From Voacanga thouarsii (Eukaryota > Streptophyta > Magnoliopsida > Gentianales > Apocynaceae), in NCBI GenBank assembly GCA_026120185.1, contig JANUWF010002057.1, positions 1,302,001-1,366,000 of the forward strand: DNA of 64,000 nucleotides, read 5' to 3'. A program made the position numbers and the translations under genes. Within the stretch, counting starts at the first letter, position 1. Every line of letters starts with the position of its first letter. This document shows, one piece after another, positions 1-13,485 of the stretch. Under the pieces are notes generated by a model. That model had not been told where the DNA came from and ran no database searches. It worked only from the letters and a program-made list of their open reading frames with translations.

Positions 1-1130
1 AGAATAGTTTCATAGTCATAGTTTTGATTCGATCGAATTTTATAACAAAATGTGCTTTCAACTCTATGTTTCCTTTTGAGTTAGCATGATTATTATTTTT
101 TACATATTAAAAAAAATATAAATTTCGTGATTAGTTTCATCTCACAGAAGAATATTCTAAACAAATATTGACGAATTCATGGAGAATTTGCTGGGCTTCG
201 GCCATGAATTTATATGGGCTTCGTTGTGCCCATTTGTTTGGGCACTATTGATTGGGCTTCAGTCTGCTCAAGCATTGGGCCAGCAATCCTCCTTTAATTA
301 AAACATTAAACAAGGGAGAAAAATGTTGACCACTGCGCCACGGATGTTTTTGTGTCAGTTATGTGCTCCATTTTAATGAAATTGCAGATTGAAGACTTGG
401 CTATATAGTTAGTCAATTAATTTTTTAATTGTAATTTTGTAATTTTATTTTGTATTTAGATCAGTTACAAAATTATTCTTTATTTTATAATTTTTATTAT
501 ATTATTTTGTTAAATTATATATTATTCATGATAACATGTCATATGTTTTACATTAATATCGCTTGAAGAGTTATTTAGTTGTGCATAAATTTTTTTATTT
601 AGTTATGCATAATTTTTAAATTAAAATTTTAATTCTTTAATTAAAATTTTTTTATTCAAAACAACTTAAAAATGCTCTAATAAGCGTGTCTATTGGTTCA
701 CGTTGATTGATGGAAGTGTTATCCTACCAAAGTATGCTCTCCCATAGAAGCTTTCAGCAATTAATTAATTAATTATTATGTTTTGCGCCAATCATGCGAA
801 TAGCAATCGACCCAAAAGAAGGTTGCAATTGTCAAGCTCAGAAGCTTAAACACATATAGTAATGAGAACGTAATGGTTATTAAGTGTTGGTAGTGAGTAT
901 TAAGTCGGTCCAAAGGAAGACTCAGTACTTAACTAGATTTTGCTATTAGTGCTTGATTACTGCACCTAGGAGATTACTTATAAGTTAACTCTCTATCCAA
1001 ATGCTAGACTTATTGTTGCACTAGTCTTTTTGTGATGGGGTTATTGTTATGAATTTAGCCTATAAAGTATAAAAGTATTTTTACTTTTTTGTAAGTGAGT
1101 TTTAATTTATTTTATATTCTTATTCTCTAT
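1..1130. other. AT-rich non-coding DNA upstream of decayed copia element
   Basis: No reading frame, RNA gene or transposon end that I can support. The stretch is AT-rich with short poly-T runs and an (AATT) run near 760-775. The 5' LTR of the following copia element would be expected near 700-1100, but I see no sequence here matching its putative 3' LTR at 6553, and no canonical initiator-Met primer-binding site before gag. Confidence 0.6.
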
Positions 1131-1137
1131 TACAGGT

Positions 1138-2782
1138 ATTGAAATTTCTATTGCTCAATTGCCTGCCAATTTGAATAATATTCTACAACTAAGTGGTGCA
1201 AACTTTAAAGTTTGGAAGGATAAGATCCTAATTTATTTGAGATGTATTGATCTAGATTTAACTCTTAGGAAGCTACGTTCTGTTGAGCTGACGGACAATA
1301 GTACCTTTGATCAAAAGAGGGAAATGGCTCAGTAGGAGTGATCAAATCGGATAATTCTGATACTCATGAAGAGTACAATTCCCGAAACTTTTCTTGATAG
1401 TATTTCCGAATAAATGAATGCACTTAAGTTTCTCAAACAGTTAGAACAACGCTTTATAAAGAGCGAAATGGCGGAGATAATTACGCTTTTGCGTAAACTC
1501 ATAGCCACATGGTACAGTGGTTCAGGAAACATTAGAGAATACATTCTCAAGATGTTTAACACTGTCTCAAAACTTAAGACACTAGAGTTAGATATTTCAA
1601 ATGATCTGCCGGTGTACCATGTTTTGATGTCTCTTCTTCCTAAATTCAGTCAGTTTGAAGTGAGTTACAACTATCAAAAGGATAAATGGACAGTTAATGA
1701 ACTCATCTTACATTTAGTACAGGAGGGAGAGAGGATGAGACAATATAAAGATGAGAGTGTTAATTTGGTTTTGTTCTCAAAGGGCAACAAGAAAAGGAAG
1801 GGCAAAGTGACTGTGGATGCATCGGCGAAGAAAAAGCAAAAGGGACAGTCGAAAGATGTCAAGTGTTTTTTCTGTAAGAATCCCTCTCATTTCAAGAAGG
1901 AATACCCTAAATATCGTGCGTGGTGTGTGAAAAAAAGTATCCCTCTAACTCTTGTTTTGTTCAGAGGTTAATTTAGTTTCGGTGCCTAAATAAACTTGGT
2001 GGTTAGATTCAAGTGCCACTACACTCATAAGTATATCGATGCAAGGTTGCCAGAGTTACCGCTAACCAAGTGATGATGAAATAATCATCTATATGGGGAA
2101 CAGCAGCACGGAAAAGTTTTAAACCATTCGGACATTCAAATTATTATTAAAATCTAGTTATTATTTAGAATTGAAAGAGACATTCGTTGTACCGTCATTT
2201 AGAAGAAATTTAGTTTCTATTTCTGTTTTGGACAAAAAGGATCTTTTGGTTAATTTGGTAATAAATAGTACCCTTTTTATTTTGATTCTAAATTGCTTGG
2301 AACTAGTTTTTTGTAGGGATGCTCACAGTTCAAGACAGTTCGGAGATTTAGAAATCTCCAGTACCGTCTCGAAATTTCAGTTCTTTCATATTCTTAGTAC
2401 TAGTCCTGAACCATAATTTCGGGATGGGACGAAACGGATATTTTTAGTTTCAGGACAGGACGGATATTCGGATCTTCAGTTCTAATGAAACAAAGACAAT
2501 TTCAGTTTAATTTTCGGATATTTTTGAATATTTTTCACAAAAAAATGCTATTATCTAGAAATTTGAAAATTACATATTAATAATTTTTAAATTTTAATCT
2601 AAAATAAAATTCTAAAATAAAATTGAAACAACCTATATGACACTTTATATAATAATCTACATATATATCATATAATACTATACTATATATATACTATATA
2701 ATCTCTATATACATACTATATATATAGTATAATATACATATAATATACTATATAATCTATTATATATTAATCTATGTAATCT

Positions 2783-2829
<47 letters not shown>

Positions 2830-5800
2830 CTACCTATATAATCTATATATACCATGTAATACGATATTATATAATATGTATATACATACTATAATAGTAT
2901 AATATACATATAATATATTATATAATCTATTATTTACTATATATAATTAGAATCATCTTTATCATTCTTTTTAAATATAATATAATATAATATAATATAA
3001 TATAATATAATTTAATATAATATAATATAATATGTATATATATATATATTTACATGACTATATATATTCGATTCTAATTTCGGTTCTTCGATTTGGTACA
3101 ATTCGAAACGGTTCAAAACGATTTTCGATACAGATATTACATAAAAAAATTTGATACAATTCGGTTCGGAAAAAGTCAAAAATCAACAATTTTTTTCAGT
3201 TCTGGTTCTTTTCGGTCCGGTTATTCTCTCCAATCCTGTGAGCATCCCTAGTTTTTTGTCCCCTTATGACAATTTATATGAATTTGATATAGTTACCTAT
3301 TTTAATGAATCCTTACATGCTGATACAAGAGGCACTAAAAAAAAATTAACTAATGAGGATTCTTATTCACTATGGCACCAAAGATTAGGTCATATTTCTA
3401 AAAGGAGAATTGAAAGACTTGTGTTAGACGTAATTCTTGAAAATTTAATACTTCAAACAATCTAATACGTATTGAGTGTATTAAGGGTAAGTTAACATAC
3501 AAGAAAAAGTTAGGTGCCAATAGAGCTAAAGACAACTTGGAACCAGTACATACGGACATATGTATCATTTCCTACAACTTCTTGGAACGGTGAATATTAC
3601 TTTATAATGTTCATAGATGATTACTCTCATTATGATTACCTATTTTTGATATATGAGAAATCGAAAGCCTTGGACAGGTTCAAAGTATTTAAAGTCGAAG
3701 TTGGAAATTAATTAGGCAAAAGGATTAAATATCTCAGATTTGATTGCGGTGGTGAATACTATGGCAGGAATGACGGTTCAAGTGAACAACGTCTAAGGCC
3801 ATTAATTAAATCCTTGGAAGAGTATGGGATCGTCCCTCAGTATATTATGTCGGGATCTCCCAGCATAAATAGAGTTGCTGAAAGACAAAACAGAACCCTT
3901 AAAGACATGGTAAGAAATATGATTTGTTATAATACTTTACCAGAATCACTTTGGGGAGATATACTTAAAACTACAGTCTATATCTTAAATAGAGTATCAA
4001 TTAAAATAGCGACTAATACCCCATATGAGTTAGGACGGGTAAGAAACCTCTACTAAAGTATTTATGAGTATAGGGATGTCCAACTGAAGAAGGCCTTACA
4101 GGCCCAATGAAAAGAAATTGGATGCAAGAACAGTTAGTTACTATTTTGGTAGATATTTTGAACGGTCACAGGGTTACAAGTTTTATGATTCCCACAGTAG
4201 AACATTTTTTAAGATGGTTAATGCTCGGTGCTTTGAGGATTTTAAGGTTGAGTGGGAAGATAAAGTAAGAAACATTGTCTTTGAGGAAAAATATGTTTCT
4301 CTTCCTATGGTTGTTCCTGAACATGTACGACTTTTGTACCTAATAGTGTTCAACAACAATAATCAACACAAGATAATGTTGAATTTCCTTTTCACTTAGA
4401 TCAACAAGCTATGCTTGATCATGATCATATAGTCGCTCCTCAATTTGTTATTTCTAATGAGCAATCTCAAGAACCAATACCTTTAAGAAGATCCATTCAA
4501 GAAAGAAGAAGCGCAATTCCAAATGATTACATTGTGTTTCTTACCAAGCATATGGAAAGCATTGACTTAACGGTAGATGATCCAATTATATTCCATCAAA
4601 CTATTGAAAGCTCGAATGCTCAAAAATGGATAAATGTCATAGGTAAGGAAATTCAATCCATGAAAGACAACGACGTTTGGGATCTTGTCTCTATGTGAAA
4701 CCGATTAGTTGTAAATGGATTTTAAAATCAAGAAGGATTCATAAGGTAATGTGGAAAGATATAAAGCGCGTTTGGTCGCTAAAGGATTTACTCAAAATGA
4801 GGGCATTGACTATAAAGAGACTTTCTCTCCAATTTCTTCGAAAGACTATTTCAGAATAATTATGGCATTAATGTTATAATTTGATCGTGAGTTACATTAG
4901 ATGGATGCCAAAATAGTATTTCTCAATGGAAACATTGTTGAAACAATCTATATGCTACAACCAGAGGGCTTATATTCTAAGCAATTGGTTTGTAAACTTA
5001 AGAAATCCATCTATGAGTTTAAACAGGCATCCTGTCAGTAGTACTATAAGTTTCATAAGGTAATTTTGTCAGTTGGTTTTGAGGTAAATGCTATAGATAA
5101 CTGTGTATATCATAAATTCTACATGGATAAGTATATCTTTTTAGTACTTTATATGGACGATAATTTGCTAGCTTGTAACAATGTAGGATTAATGCATGAA
5201 ACTAAGAATTTCTCTCAAAGTAATTTGAGATGAAAGATCTTAGTGAAGCAACTTTTGTATTAGGAATTCAAATTCATTGAGATCGTTTTCGAGGAATATT
5301 TGGATTATCACAAAAGACTTATATTGAAAAGGTACTACAGTGATTTGGGATGCAAAATTTTAAACCACTTGATACCCCTATGGCTAAAGCACATAAATTT
5401 AGCAACAAATAGTGCTCTAAAAATGACTTTGAATCTAAGCAAATGAAAGATATTCCTTATGCTTCAGCATTTGGAAGCCTTATGTATGCGCAAGTCTGCA
5501 CTCGTCCAGATCTTACCTTCATAATTGAAATGCTAGACAGATATTTGAGCAATCCAGACCTTATTGGCAAGTAGCCAAAAGGGTCATAAGGTATTTGCAG
5601 AGAACGAAGATACATGCTCACTCATAGAAAGTTGGATAAATTTGAGATCATTAGGTTTTCAGATTCTGACTTAGGTGGATGTCAAGATAGCATGAGATCT
5701 ACATCAGGGTATATTTTCTTGTTTGCTAGAGGAGCGATATCATGGAAGAGCGCCAAACAGACACTTATTACTTTTTTCACTATGGAAGTGGATTTTGTAG

Positions 5801-6100
5801 CATGCTATGAAACATCATAAAGCTATTTGGCTACAGAATTTTATTACAGGATTGTGCATAGTTGATAGGATCAAGAAACCACTTAAATTATTTTGTGATA
5901 ATAAAGTTGCGTCTACTATTCAAACAATAACAAGAGCTCGACAAAATCTAAATACATAGACCTCAAATTCCTTATTGTGAAAAAGCAAATTCATAATTGT
6001 ATAGTTAGTATTGAGCTTATTGAGACAGGCTTCATGCTTGCAGATCCACTAACTAAAACTCTAACACTAAAAGCCTTTATAGAGTACACTATTAGTATAG
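1138..6100 (+). pseudogene. Degenerate Ty1/copia gag-pol (first element)
   Basis: Remnant of a copia polyprotein in the order Gag, protease, GAG-pre-integrase, integrase, reverse transcriptase, RNase H. Gag runs about 1138-1970; its zinc knuckle (near 1861-1910) reads C-x2-C-x4-H-x4-Y, so the last cysteine is lost. Protease starts near 1997 with DSSA where DSGA is expected. GAG-pre-integrase (WHQRLGH) is near 3373; the integrase core with FIDDYSHY and RFDCGGEY lies at 3500-4050; reverse transcriptase spans about 4620-5400; RNase H (SDSDLGG, TSGYIF) about 5650-6060. Stops and frameshifts break every domain, so no product is possible. A hAT-type MITE (2314-3250) sits between the protease and GAG-pre-integrase parts. 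The sequence is only distantly related to elements A, C, D and E. Confidence 0.88.
2314..3250. mobile_element. hAT-type MITE with perfect TIRs and 8-bp target duplication
   Basis: A 937-bp non-autonomous DNA transposon. Its ends are perfect 15-bp inverted repeats: TAGGGATGCTCACAG at 2314-2328 and its reverse complement at 3236-3250. It is flanked by the 8-bp duplication GTTTTTTG (2306-2313 and 3251-3258). TAGGG termini and 8-bp duplications are the hAT signature. Subterminal sequence carries short TTCGG/CGGTTC motifs in both orientations; the middle is very AT-rich, with (TA)n at 2784-2827 and a TATAA repeat at about 2977-3032. There is no transposase. Removing the element and one duplication rejoins the copia sequence at the protease/GAG-pre-integrase boundary, so it inserted into the copia element. 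Confidence 0.92.
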
Positions 6101-6541
6101 GTGTTGTGTCTCTGTGGGAGCCTGTAATTTACATTTATAGTCATCACTCTTATTAATGTCGTCGTGGTGATATACATTTTTTTCCATTTGCTCATTAATA
6201 CAATAAAGTTCAGTTATTCATTTCCACCTTAGATGTTATATTTGGTTAAATGATCTCCTGTGAACTAGTTGGAAATAGACATATATAGATCACATTCACA
6301 TGTAATTTCCATGCTATGCATCTATACTCAATCCAGGTCATTTAGTTAAATTTAATACATATGACCAACGTTGGGTTTAGTTGCGCTTTTAATGCAGCAA
6401 AGGCCTCTTTGACCCATGTGTTAACAAACTAATAGACAAGGTTGGTTTAAGATGACAAACTAAAGTTTGCTAACATCTATATTGATCTATAACTTTCACA
6501 TAGTTATTTGGTCTACTGCATGTGCGCACGAACATAAGTCC

Positions 6542-6990
6542 AAGTGGGAGATTGTTAAAATTTGGACTTAAGTCATGAGCACACACATATTATTATTTTA
6601 GCATTTGGACATGTAGACGTACAAGTATCGCTAAATTAATTATGCGATTAATTTTTGTTACAAAGTGTAAGACTCGATTATAGTGGTCTATATTTAATTA
6701 TATGGGCCAGTCATCTTAATAAAGTACATTGTTATTTATAATGTGTAGAAACCTAAGAGTGTAGTTGCAAAAACTATGAAGGGTTATCTTAATAGGCAAT
6801 AGCTGCACAATAATATAAATACATTAAGGTTGTGATCTCTGATTGCACGTACTGAAAACTCTAGTCACCTGTTGGAGTTTCCATCTCTCTATAAGAAAGA
6901 AGTTGTGTACATAACAATCAAAAGAACTAACGAATTCGGATTTGTGATCGCGAATCATTATAGATCAGGGTATGCTTCCGTAACTCATCT
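6542..6990 (+). repeat. Probable polypurine tract and 3' LTR of first copia element
   Basis: AAGTGGGAGAT at 6542-6552 is a typical polypurine tract and is followed at 6553 by TGTTAAAATTTGG, a typical LTR start with the TG dinucleotide. A TATA-like ATATAAATAC lies near 6812. The 3' boundary is uncertain; CA near 6968 is one candidate. No matching 5' LTR is visible, so the LTR call rests on position and the tract, not on a pair. Confidence 0.5.
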
Positions 6991-9345
6991 ATATATAAAT
7001 AATCTTTTGAGTAAAATTTTATTCTTGGGGGATTTGAATAAGTGAATTCCATTAATTTCCATTGTTTTGCAATTAAAATTATAAAAATATCCAATATCTA
7101 TTTAAAATATTGTTTTAAGGGATAATGATAAATTAATCTTTAAACTTTAGGGTTCCCGTTTCTTTTGGGAAGACCTTTTTCAAGGTTTTTTTTTTTCTTT
7201 TTCTTGCTGAAAATGCCTTGTAATGGCCTTTCTTATGAAAATATCTTTCCTACTTTAAACTTGTGAACAAAGAGATTGAAAAGATCATTCCATTTCTTTA
7301 AACTGAGAAACTGAAAAGATTATACATTCCAATTCCATTTCATCTGGTTTCAAATGTGTCGTAGATAACAATCATAAAATAAAAAGTAAAGTAAAATTTA
7401 CAAACGAGAAGTAATTAAGAAAAAAAAAAAATGTTTCTAAGCCCGTTGTCTTGTTATGCGCTCTAAGATCACAAGTACTAATTTATAATCCAATTTTGGC
7501 AATTGCCAACATAGATTGAAAGAAATTTTCTAGTTGTCATATATAAATTATTTGGCTGACGAATTTAAATTACGTTGATATATCTTAAAAAGGAAAAAGA
7601 AAAAGACTAATCCTCAGTGGATGGTCGAAAAAAAAAAAAAACTTTTATCTTGAAGTTAATTCATCTTGGATAATTTACTATATTAGTGGGAAATTATTGG
7701 ATTGAAGGAAATGCAAAGCGTGTTCGAGAATATGATTGGCGAACACAAAACATATTTGGTTTAAATCTATTTTATATCCCAATAGGGTAAAATTATAAAA
7801 TAAAAGTTAATTCTCCACCCTCTGGATATATTCTCTTTCTTGTAGGTAAAATAACTCATTTACATAGGATTATTTATATCAAATAGAAATAACTAAATAA
7901 AAGGATGAAGTGGAATTAAGTAATCAATCTCATCTCACTCCTAACTAAATAAGCTTTAAAAATCTCACTTAAGATGGGCCTTTAAAGTTAAAAAAAATAA
8001 TAAATAATTTATAAAATGACGATAATAATATAGTATAATATATAAGGAAAAATTTTTCTACATGCCTATTTTAATATAAAACAAATATTTATATATTGAT
8101 CCAATATAACTTTAGTAACAATACTACCAGCCCATAACAATATATATTGTGGTTATGATTTTGTCTCTATTTTGGCTTATTTTGTTACCACAACATTTAA
8201 GTTAGAATGCATCACTGGCAACATGTGCAAGAAATTGCTTGAACCAGTTTCATCATGTTTCCATCTTTCTGACTGAACATTTTTCAGATTGTAATGATTC
8301 TAATATAAATCCCTAAGCTTTTGAATAAGCTTTCATAATCATAAAATACAAGTATAGAGAAAACTGAAACTTCCATTATGGCTCTTCGAAACTAGAACTA
8401 TGCATTCCTGCCTTCTGGGAATGGATGGCACATAGATCGCTTTTACCTCACAGACCAAATTTAATGCGACAAATCCTGAAGTATCTGGAAGTTGGTTTTC
8501 ACTTCCAAGATCAAACAAATATTTGACAAAGACGAGCTTCAGAATTCACAAATTAAGGCAAAAGCTATATAACCACAATTAGCATCATTACAAAAAACAC
8601 AATCCAAGAAGGGATACTCCTCTTTTCTCTCCACAGCAGAAGCTCTGAAGCACCAATTTTTTGGAAACAAGTACTGGGATTCTGTTCAGATGGAAACACG
8701 TGTATGAACAAATTCAGCAATACCAGAGCAGAGAGAGGAGGGGGTAACAGTAAAGGGAGGAGGGGTCAGGTAGCCATCTATTTAACAATTGGAATGATAT
8801 ACTTCCCGATGTAAGCATGTCAACGAGTCAACCAAAACTAAATCTTAGATCAGAGTGCAGAATTTAATTCAAGATGCCTATGACAGAGCTTCAACACTTC
8901 ATCAAAAGGGAGAAGCAAATTAAGCTACATGCCCAGAACCACTGATAGTAGTAGGAAAAAGGAGAGAACCTGTAGTCAATAAAGACCATTATGATCAAAG
9001 AAGCATCATTTATTTCACTACATGAAACATGTTACAGATGTGTTACAGATGCTTTGACCAACAAAAGTAAGTTCTTTCCAGATCTCCCTCTTTTCATTCC
9101 AACATTTATCTATAGATCAAAAGCTATTCGAAACAGAAGGTTCCAGCAAACTAAACAAATAGATTATCATACCCACAAAGTATACTGCCAAAAGGATATA
9201 CAATAAGAAAACCTAATTTCAATAACCCCACAAACCAGTATTTCAATTTCATAATTATTCCATCTGTACACTAGAGAATAGAATCAATGTTCCGAACCAA
9301 CAAAGTGTACAGCAGCAAATATAATATTCATCATCTTTCAAGGCA
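6991..9345. other. Intergenic DNA; right part probably 3' region of the F-box gene
   Basis: No convincing gene. Short open frames, such as one on the plus strand at 8991-9206, show no recognisable domain. Because the F-box gene ends at 9346 on the minus strand, the right part of this stretch is likely its 3' UTR and downstream DNA. A TTTATT at about 9008, which is AATAAA on the gene's strand, could be a polyadenylation signal. Poly-A/T runs occur near 7185, 7420 and 7630. Confidence 0.45.
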
Positions 9346-10602
9346 TCAAACTGCAGTCAGGGTTGTGATGAACTGATGAGAACGATACCACTTGAACTGA
9401 ATCATATCAATTGCCTGGTGAAGAAGACGTGGCCTTTCAATAAGCAGAGCATTAGCAGAAAAAGCAGAAAAATACATTGAAACGGTTCCAGAAATAGTTG
9501 ATAGCACAAGACCGAATAGGTCATCTCTATCCTCCAGCCGAAGAATCCAATGTATGCTGAACTTGAAATATTCACCAAATCCAGTAGATGATCCAAATAA
9601 CTGGTTCAAGTCAACACGATACCTCAAAAGCCATCTAGAATAGTCGCTCTGCATCTCTGAGATTTCAAGAACAGAATGTTCACCATCATGCTTCTCCACA
9701 AGATGCAAGTGGCAACCAGACACGCCAAAGTACTGAATACTTCTTTTCACTTGGCTATAGGGTAATTGAGTTGTTGGCATTTTTTCCAAGCATTCTTTAT
9801 CCATATCAAAACGTAAGAAAGGGCCCCTCCTGCTAATCCAGTGCAGTGAATTGTTCCAAAAGACACCCTTCTTAAACAAATAAGAATCATCTAGCTTCAA
9901 TTCCAAAGATGTATCAGTATGCCTCCAGCCTTTGCTTTCGGAAGAGTAGATTGAGAATCGATAATGCTGCATATGAATCCAGATACAAACAGCTTTGTAG
10001 AAAGGTGACTTCTGGGGATCAAATGCAATAATCATGGATTCTATTCTCGACTTTGGAGGTCTAGTAAGATGTGGAAGTCTGATGGAATTATGTGTGGTAG
10101 GGTTACAGATATAGAAGTCACAAATAGAAATCCGAGGGTTTGATATCCATAAACACAACAAGCCATTGCAGGACCATATCCTGTGGATACCAAAATGGTC
10201 ATCAAAAGCACTCAATGCGCCAAATGGATTTGGAGGTGTCTGCTGTTGCTCATTCAGAAAAACAAAGTTGTGGCGGGAATTGAAAGGCCAACCTAAGTGG
10301 TACAGGAGTAGGCCAGCCACCAAATTTGTGCCAGGGTTATGCTGGTAGTATAGATAGCCAAATAATGGATCAGAGAACATACGTCGATATTGTTTGGATA
10401 CACATCTCAAGCGAAGTAGATCTTTTATGGGTAGACCCATTACAATTTCCATCAGAACATCTTCACAGTCAGTGATTATTTTGCACTGAAATACAGACTT
10501 CAATAAATCACTTAAAGACTTGATTCTTTTCTCGGACGTTATTGGGGAACATGATTCTGACTTCTGGACAGTAAACCTGGGTGCTCCAAGCCAAGGAAAG
10601 TG
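9346..10602 (-). CDS. F-box protein with F-box-associated (FBA) region, 3' exon(s)
   Basis: Substrate-recognition subunit of an SCF (SKP1-CUL1-F-box) ubiquitin ligase by family. The F-box lies at about 10,465 down to 10,340 and reads EDVLMEIVMGLPIKDLLRLR then CVSKQYRRMFSDPLF, matching the plant consensus that docks SKP1. An FBA-type region follows, with FYICNPTTHNSIRLP near 10,120 and a run of alternating hydrophobic strands to the stop TGA at 9348-9346. Roughly 385 codons from the F-box region to the stop fits the family. There is no good start: the frame stays open upstream to a TGA at 10,605-10,603 with no ATG before the F-box, and the first in-frame ATG (near 10,452) would cut into the F-box. 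A 5' exon is therefore likely, joined at an acceptor AG between about 10,565 and 10,595. The target protein cannot be predicted. No internal stop or frameshift, so it looks functional. Confidence 0.85.
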   Translation of the reverse strand, partial: HFPWLGAPRFTVQKSESCSPITSEKRIKSLSDLLKSVFQCKIITDCEDVLMEIVMGLPIKDLLRLRCVSKQYRRMFSDPLFGYLYYQHNPGTNLVAGLLLYHLGWPFNSRHNFVFLNEQQQTPPNPFGALSAFDDHFGIHRIWSCNGLLCLWISNPRISICDFYICNPTTHNSIRLPHLTRPPKSRIESMIIAFDPQKSPFYKAVCIWIHMQHYRFSIYSSESKGWRHTDTSLELKLDDSYLFKKGVFWNNSLHWISRRGPFLRFDMDKECLEKMPTTQLPYSQVKRSIQYFGVSGCHLHLVEKHDGEHSVLEISEMQSDYSRWLLRYRVDLNQLFGSSTGFGEYFKFSIHWILRLEDRDDLFGLVLSTISGTVSMYFSAFSANALLIERPRLLHQAIDMIQFKWYRSHQFITTLTAV

Positions 10603-13309
10603 TCAGATTCATGCAACAACAAAATCAGTATATCCAGAAAATCTTCCCCAAAAAACCAATCAATCAACAGATAAACAAATATTTGAGGCTTTAGCTGCTA
10701 TTCCAACAATGGAACAAATTCAGAGATCATAAATCCCCATGAAATACAATTCTGCTCATTATATTCCCAGCCATAAAAGTCCATTTTACCTAAATGAATT
10801 CTTAAAATAATAGTTTTCATCATGTGCTATAAAATGTGATAGATTGGATTACCTTCTGCCTTGAAGTGAGGAGATTGTCTACTATATAGATTTCTGTATG
10901 ATAAGACTAGAAAGGGGAGTTTTGGATCTACAAGAAAACTTTTAACATTGTTTAGAACTGATTTTATTCATTTTTTAGAACTGCGGACAAAAGCTACACA
11001 AATTATCAGAAAGCACAACAGAGGAACAACAGCAGGGCAAAATAAGTACATAATATTTGAGATTAAAGCACAGTTCAAGCTTCATAGGGGTGAATCTTTT
11101 CCCTCTCAAAATATCGAGGATTGAAATCCAAATCATGAAACCTAAGAAAGAAGCTTGAAAAAATTATTGATTCAGTGGTATGATATGATTAAAACAAGTC
11201 TAAACTGTTGATAGAAAAAAGTGACTAAAGATCAAAATCTTATGATGGTAGAGTAGAAAGAGACTTTCTTTTCCCAAAACAGGACTCAGTTTATACATTG
11301 TGCAGACTTAAACAAAAGAGCCAAAAATCAGGTATACACTTTCAACAATGATGATGTTGTCTAGATCCAAAAACTACTTCGATAGCCAACAACATTGAAG
11401 ATTGCAGCCAAGAAGCTATATAGATAAACTATTGAGTGATGTCCAGTACAGGGAAGCAACAAGATAGTTACCAGGAAGCTTGTACAGTGACAGCTAAAGA
11501 TACTCAATATACACCGTCAACAACAAAAATCAGCTTTTTGTATTGCTGAAGGTTTTAGATGCCATGGTCAAATGACAATAGAAAAAGGAAAAGTATAGAA
11601 GAAGCTCCTCCGATAGGAATATGTGTACCCCTTCACTCGTGGGCATTGATTGGTCATGACAACATCTTGGGTTCTAAATGAATTTGAGACATTGAATGCA
11701 AATGTCTAGTGGACATTTATTCAGATAGCTTTTCTTCTTGTGAAATTCAAAAGTTAATAGGCTCATGAGGTAGTGAAAATTAGATAACGTTTGTCTACTG
11801 AGACCATGTAAGCAAATCATTTCATAGAAGTGGGTGCAAATTTTGTTAGGATTAATTCATTCTGCAGACCTGAACTCGGGGGTTCAGGCCAACTGAGTAT
11901 TTTTAAATTTTGACAATTAACTGAAAAATTGCAAAATGACACATTTTTGTTTTAATTTTTAGATGTTGAATTTCCTTTTGTCCAAATATCCAGGAGGCTA
12001 GGGTTAAGGTTCAGGTTCACAAAAGTTGTTTTTTCCCCCCAAGAAAGAAAGAGAGGGTGGGGGATGTTCTTCTGAGGTAGTTGTTCAAAAGTAAATTCAA
12101 CATCTAAAATATTAAAAGAAAAATTGAAAATTTGCAATTTGGCACTATTCTCAAAATTAAAAGAATGAATATTCAATTGTTCCAAATCCCAGAGCTCGAG
12201 GGGTGCAATATGCAATGAATCCATCTTGCTATGTTCTGAAGATTGTTTTCTACCCATTAAGAAAATAAACAGTTGATACTGCAGAAACAGGAACAGGCAA
12301 GACAGGCTTTTGACTCAAATTTACTAAGAAGCAATAAAAGAAGAGATTAAATTTAGGTAGGCAAAAAACAGCCTTACCTCACATAGGACCCACTAAATAG
12401 GCCCTATTCTTGATAAGAATTATAACATTTCCCTATAGGGGAGGGAAAAAACACTTCTAAAAAAGTCTTGGAAAACCATTTCTATTATCCATTTGGGAAT
12501 CATTTCCAAGTCAAAACTCATGTTATTCAACCTATAGAGTACATTTAGGTGCATGATATTGGATGGCTAAGATAGCACTGACAAAAGGGGGGAAAAGAGA
12601 GACACAGAGAGAGAGGGAGGACGGATATGGCAGCAGACAGCCAAAATAAAGTAGCAAAAAATATCACTAAACTATAAGTCCAGTCAGAATTCTAATTAAG
12701 AACAAGCAAGAATCTAGGTGTCACTGGATGGGACAAAATTTTACCACAACAATGCCCGAAAGACAACTTTTAAAGATATTATACAGAAAAAAAAATCCAA
12801 AGCATCAAACATCTTAATACCTCATTCACTTTGCAGAATTGCACAAGCAAACCAAAATAAAGATCACAGGAGGCTCAATACATCTTATAAATCAAAATTT
12901 TTTTACATGCATGATACTGGCAGTAATGAAAAAGATAAATTAAGACACAGGCATACCCAATTTCTTCTTTGTTGTCCATTGCAATATCGCAGCCAAAAAA
13001 TCACAAGCTTTTCCCCCGGATTTATCCCTGTGCGGTATGAAATTTAACTCAAGTTTGAAAAGAATCTAATAAGAAAACCATAGAAAATTTTGGAACAGTA
13101 CAGGAAGGCACAAATAGAAGATGGAAGGAGAAATTTTACCTATTCCGCTTTTGATCTGCTTTATGATCTTGCCTTGGGAAGAAAAATATGGATGGGCGTC
13201 TTAAACATTAAATTATGGAAAATGTTTGGTAATAATATAACACATTTGCATTCATTGAGAGAGATCAATGCAATCGAGGATTAGGGGTTCACTTCTTTTT
13301 TTCCTCTCT

Positions 13310-13485
13310 TTTCCCCTTTTTTTTTCTTTTTTTCTTTTTTTCTTTTTTTCTTTTCCCTTTTCTTTTTCTCACTGCAATATTGTGGAGTCGGCATGCATTA
13401 AAATGTGCCGTATGATAAATCATTATCCAATAGCATTCAATTCCCATCATGTGTGTGTGTGTGCGTGTATGCGCGCGCGCGTGTC
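13310..13485. repeat. Pyrimidine tract and GT/GC microsatellite
   Basis: T-rich tract with interspersed C at about 13,310-13,372, then alternating (GT)n and (GC)n at 13,449-13,485. The second is a purine-pyrimidine alternation of the kind that can adopt Z-DNA. The short open frame across it is an artefact of low complexity. Confidence 0.8.

Noticed and set aside
8991..9206. 71-codon plus-strand frame
   Set aside because: No domain; lies in the probable 3' region of the F-box gene on the other strand.
11952..12257. 101-codon minus-strand frame starting MGRKQSSEHSK
   Set aside because: No recognisable domain, no splice or promoter context; lies in repetitive, intron-like DNA.
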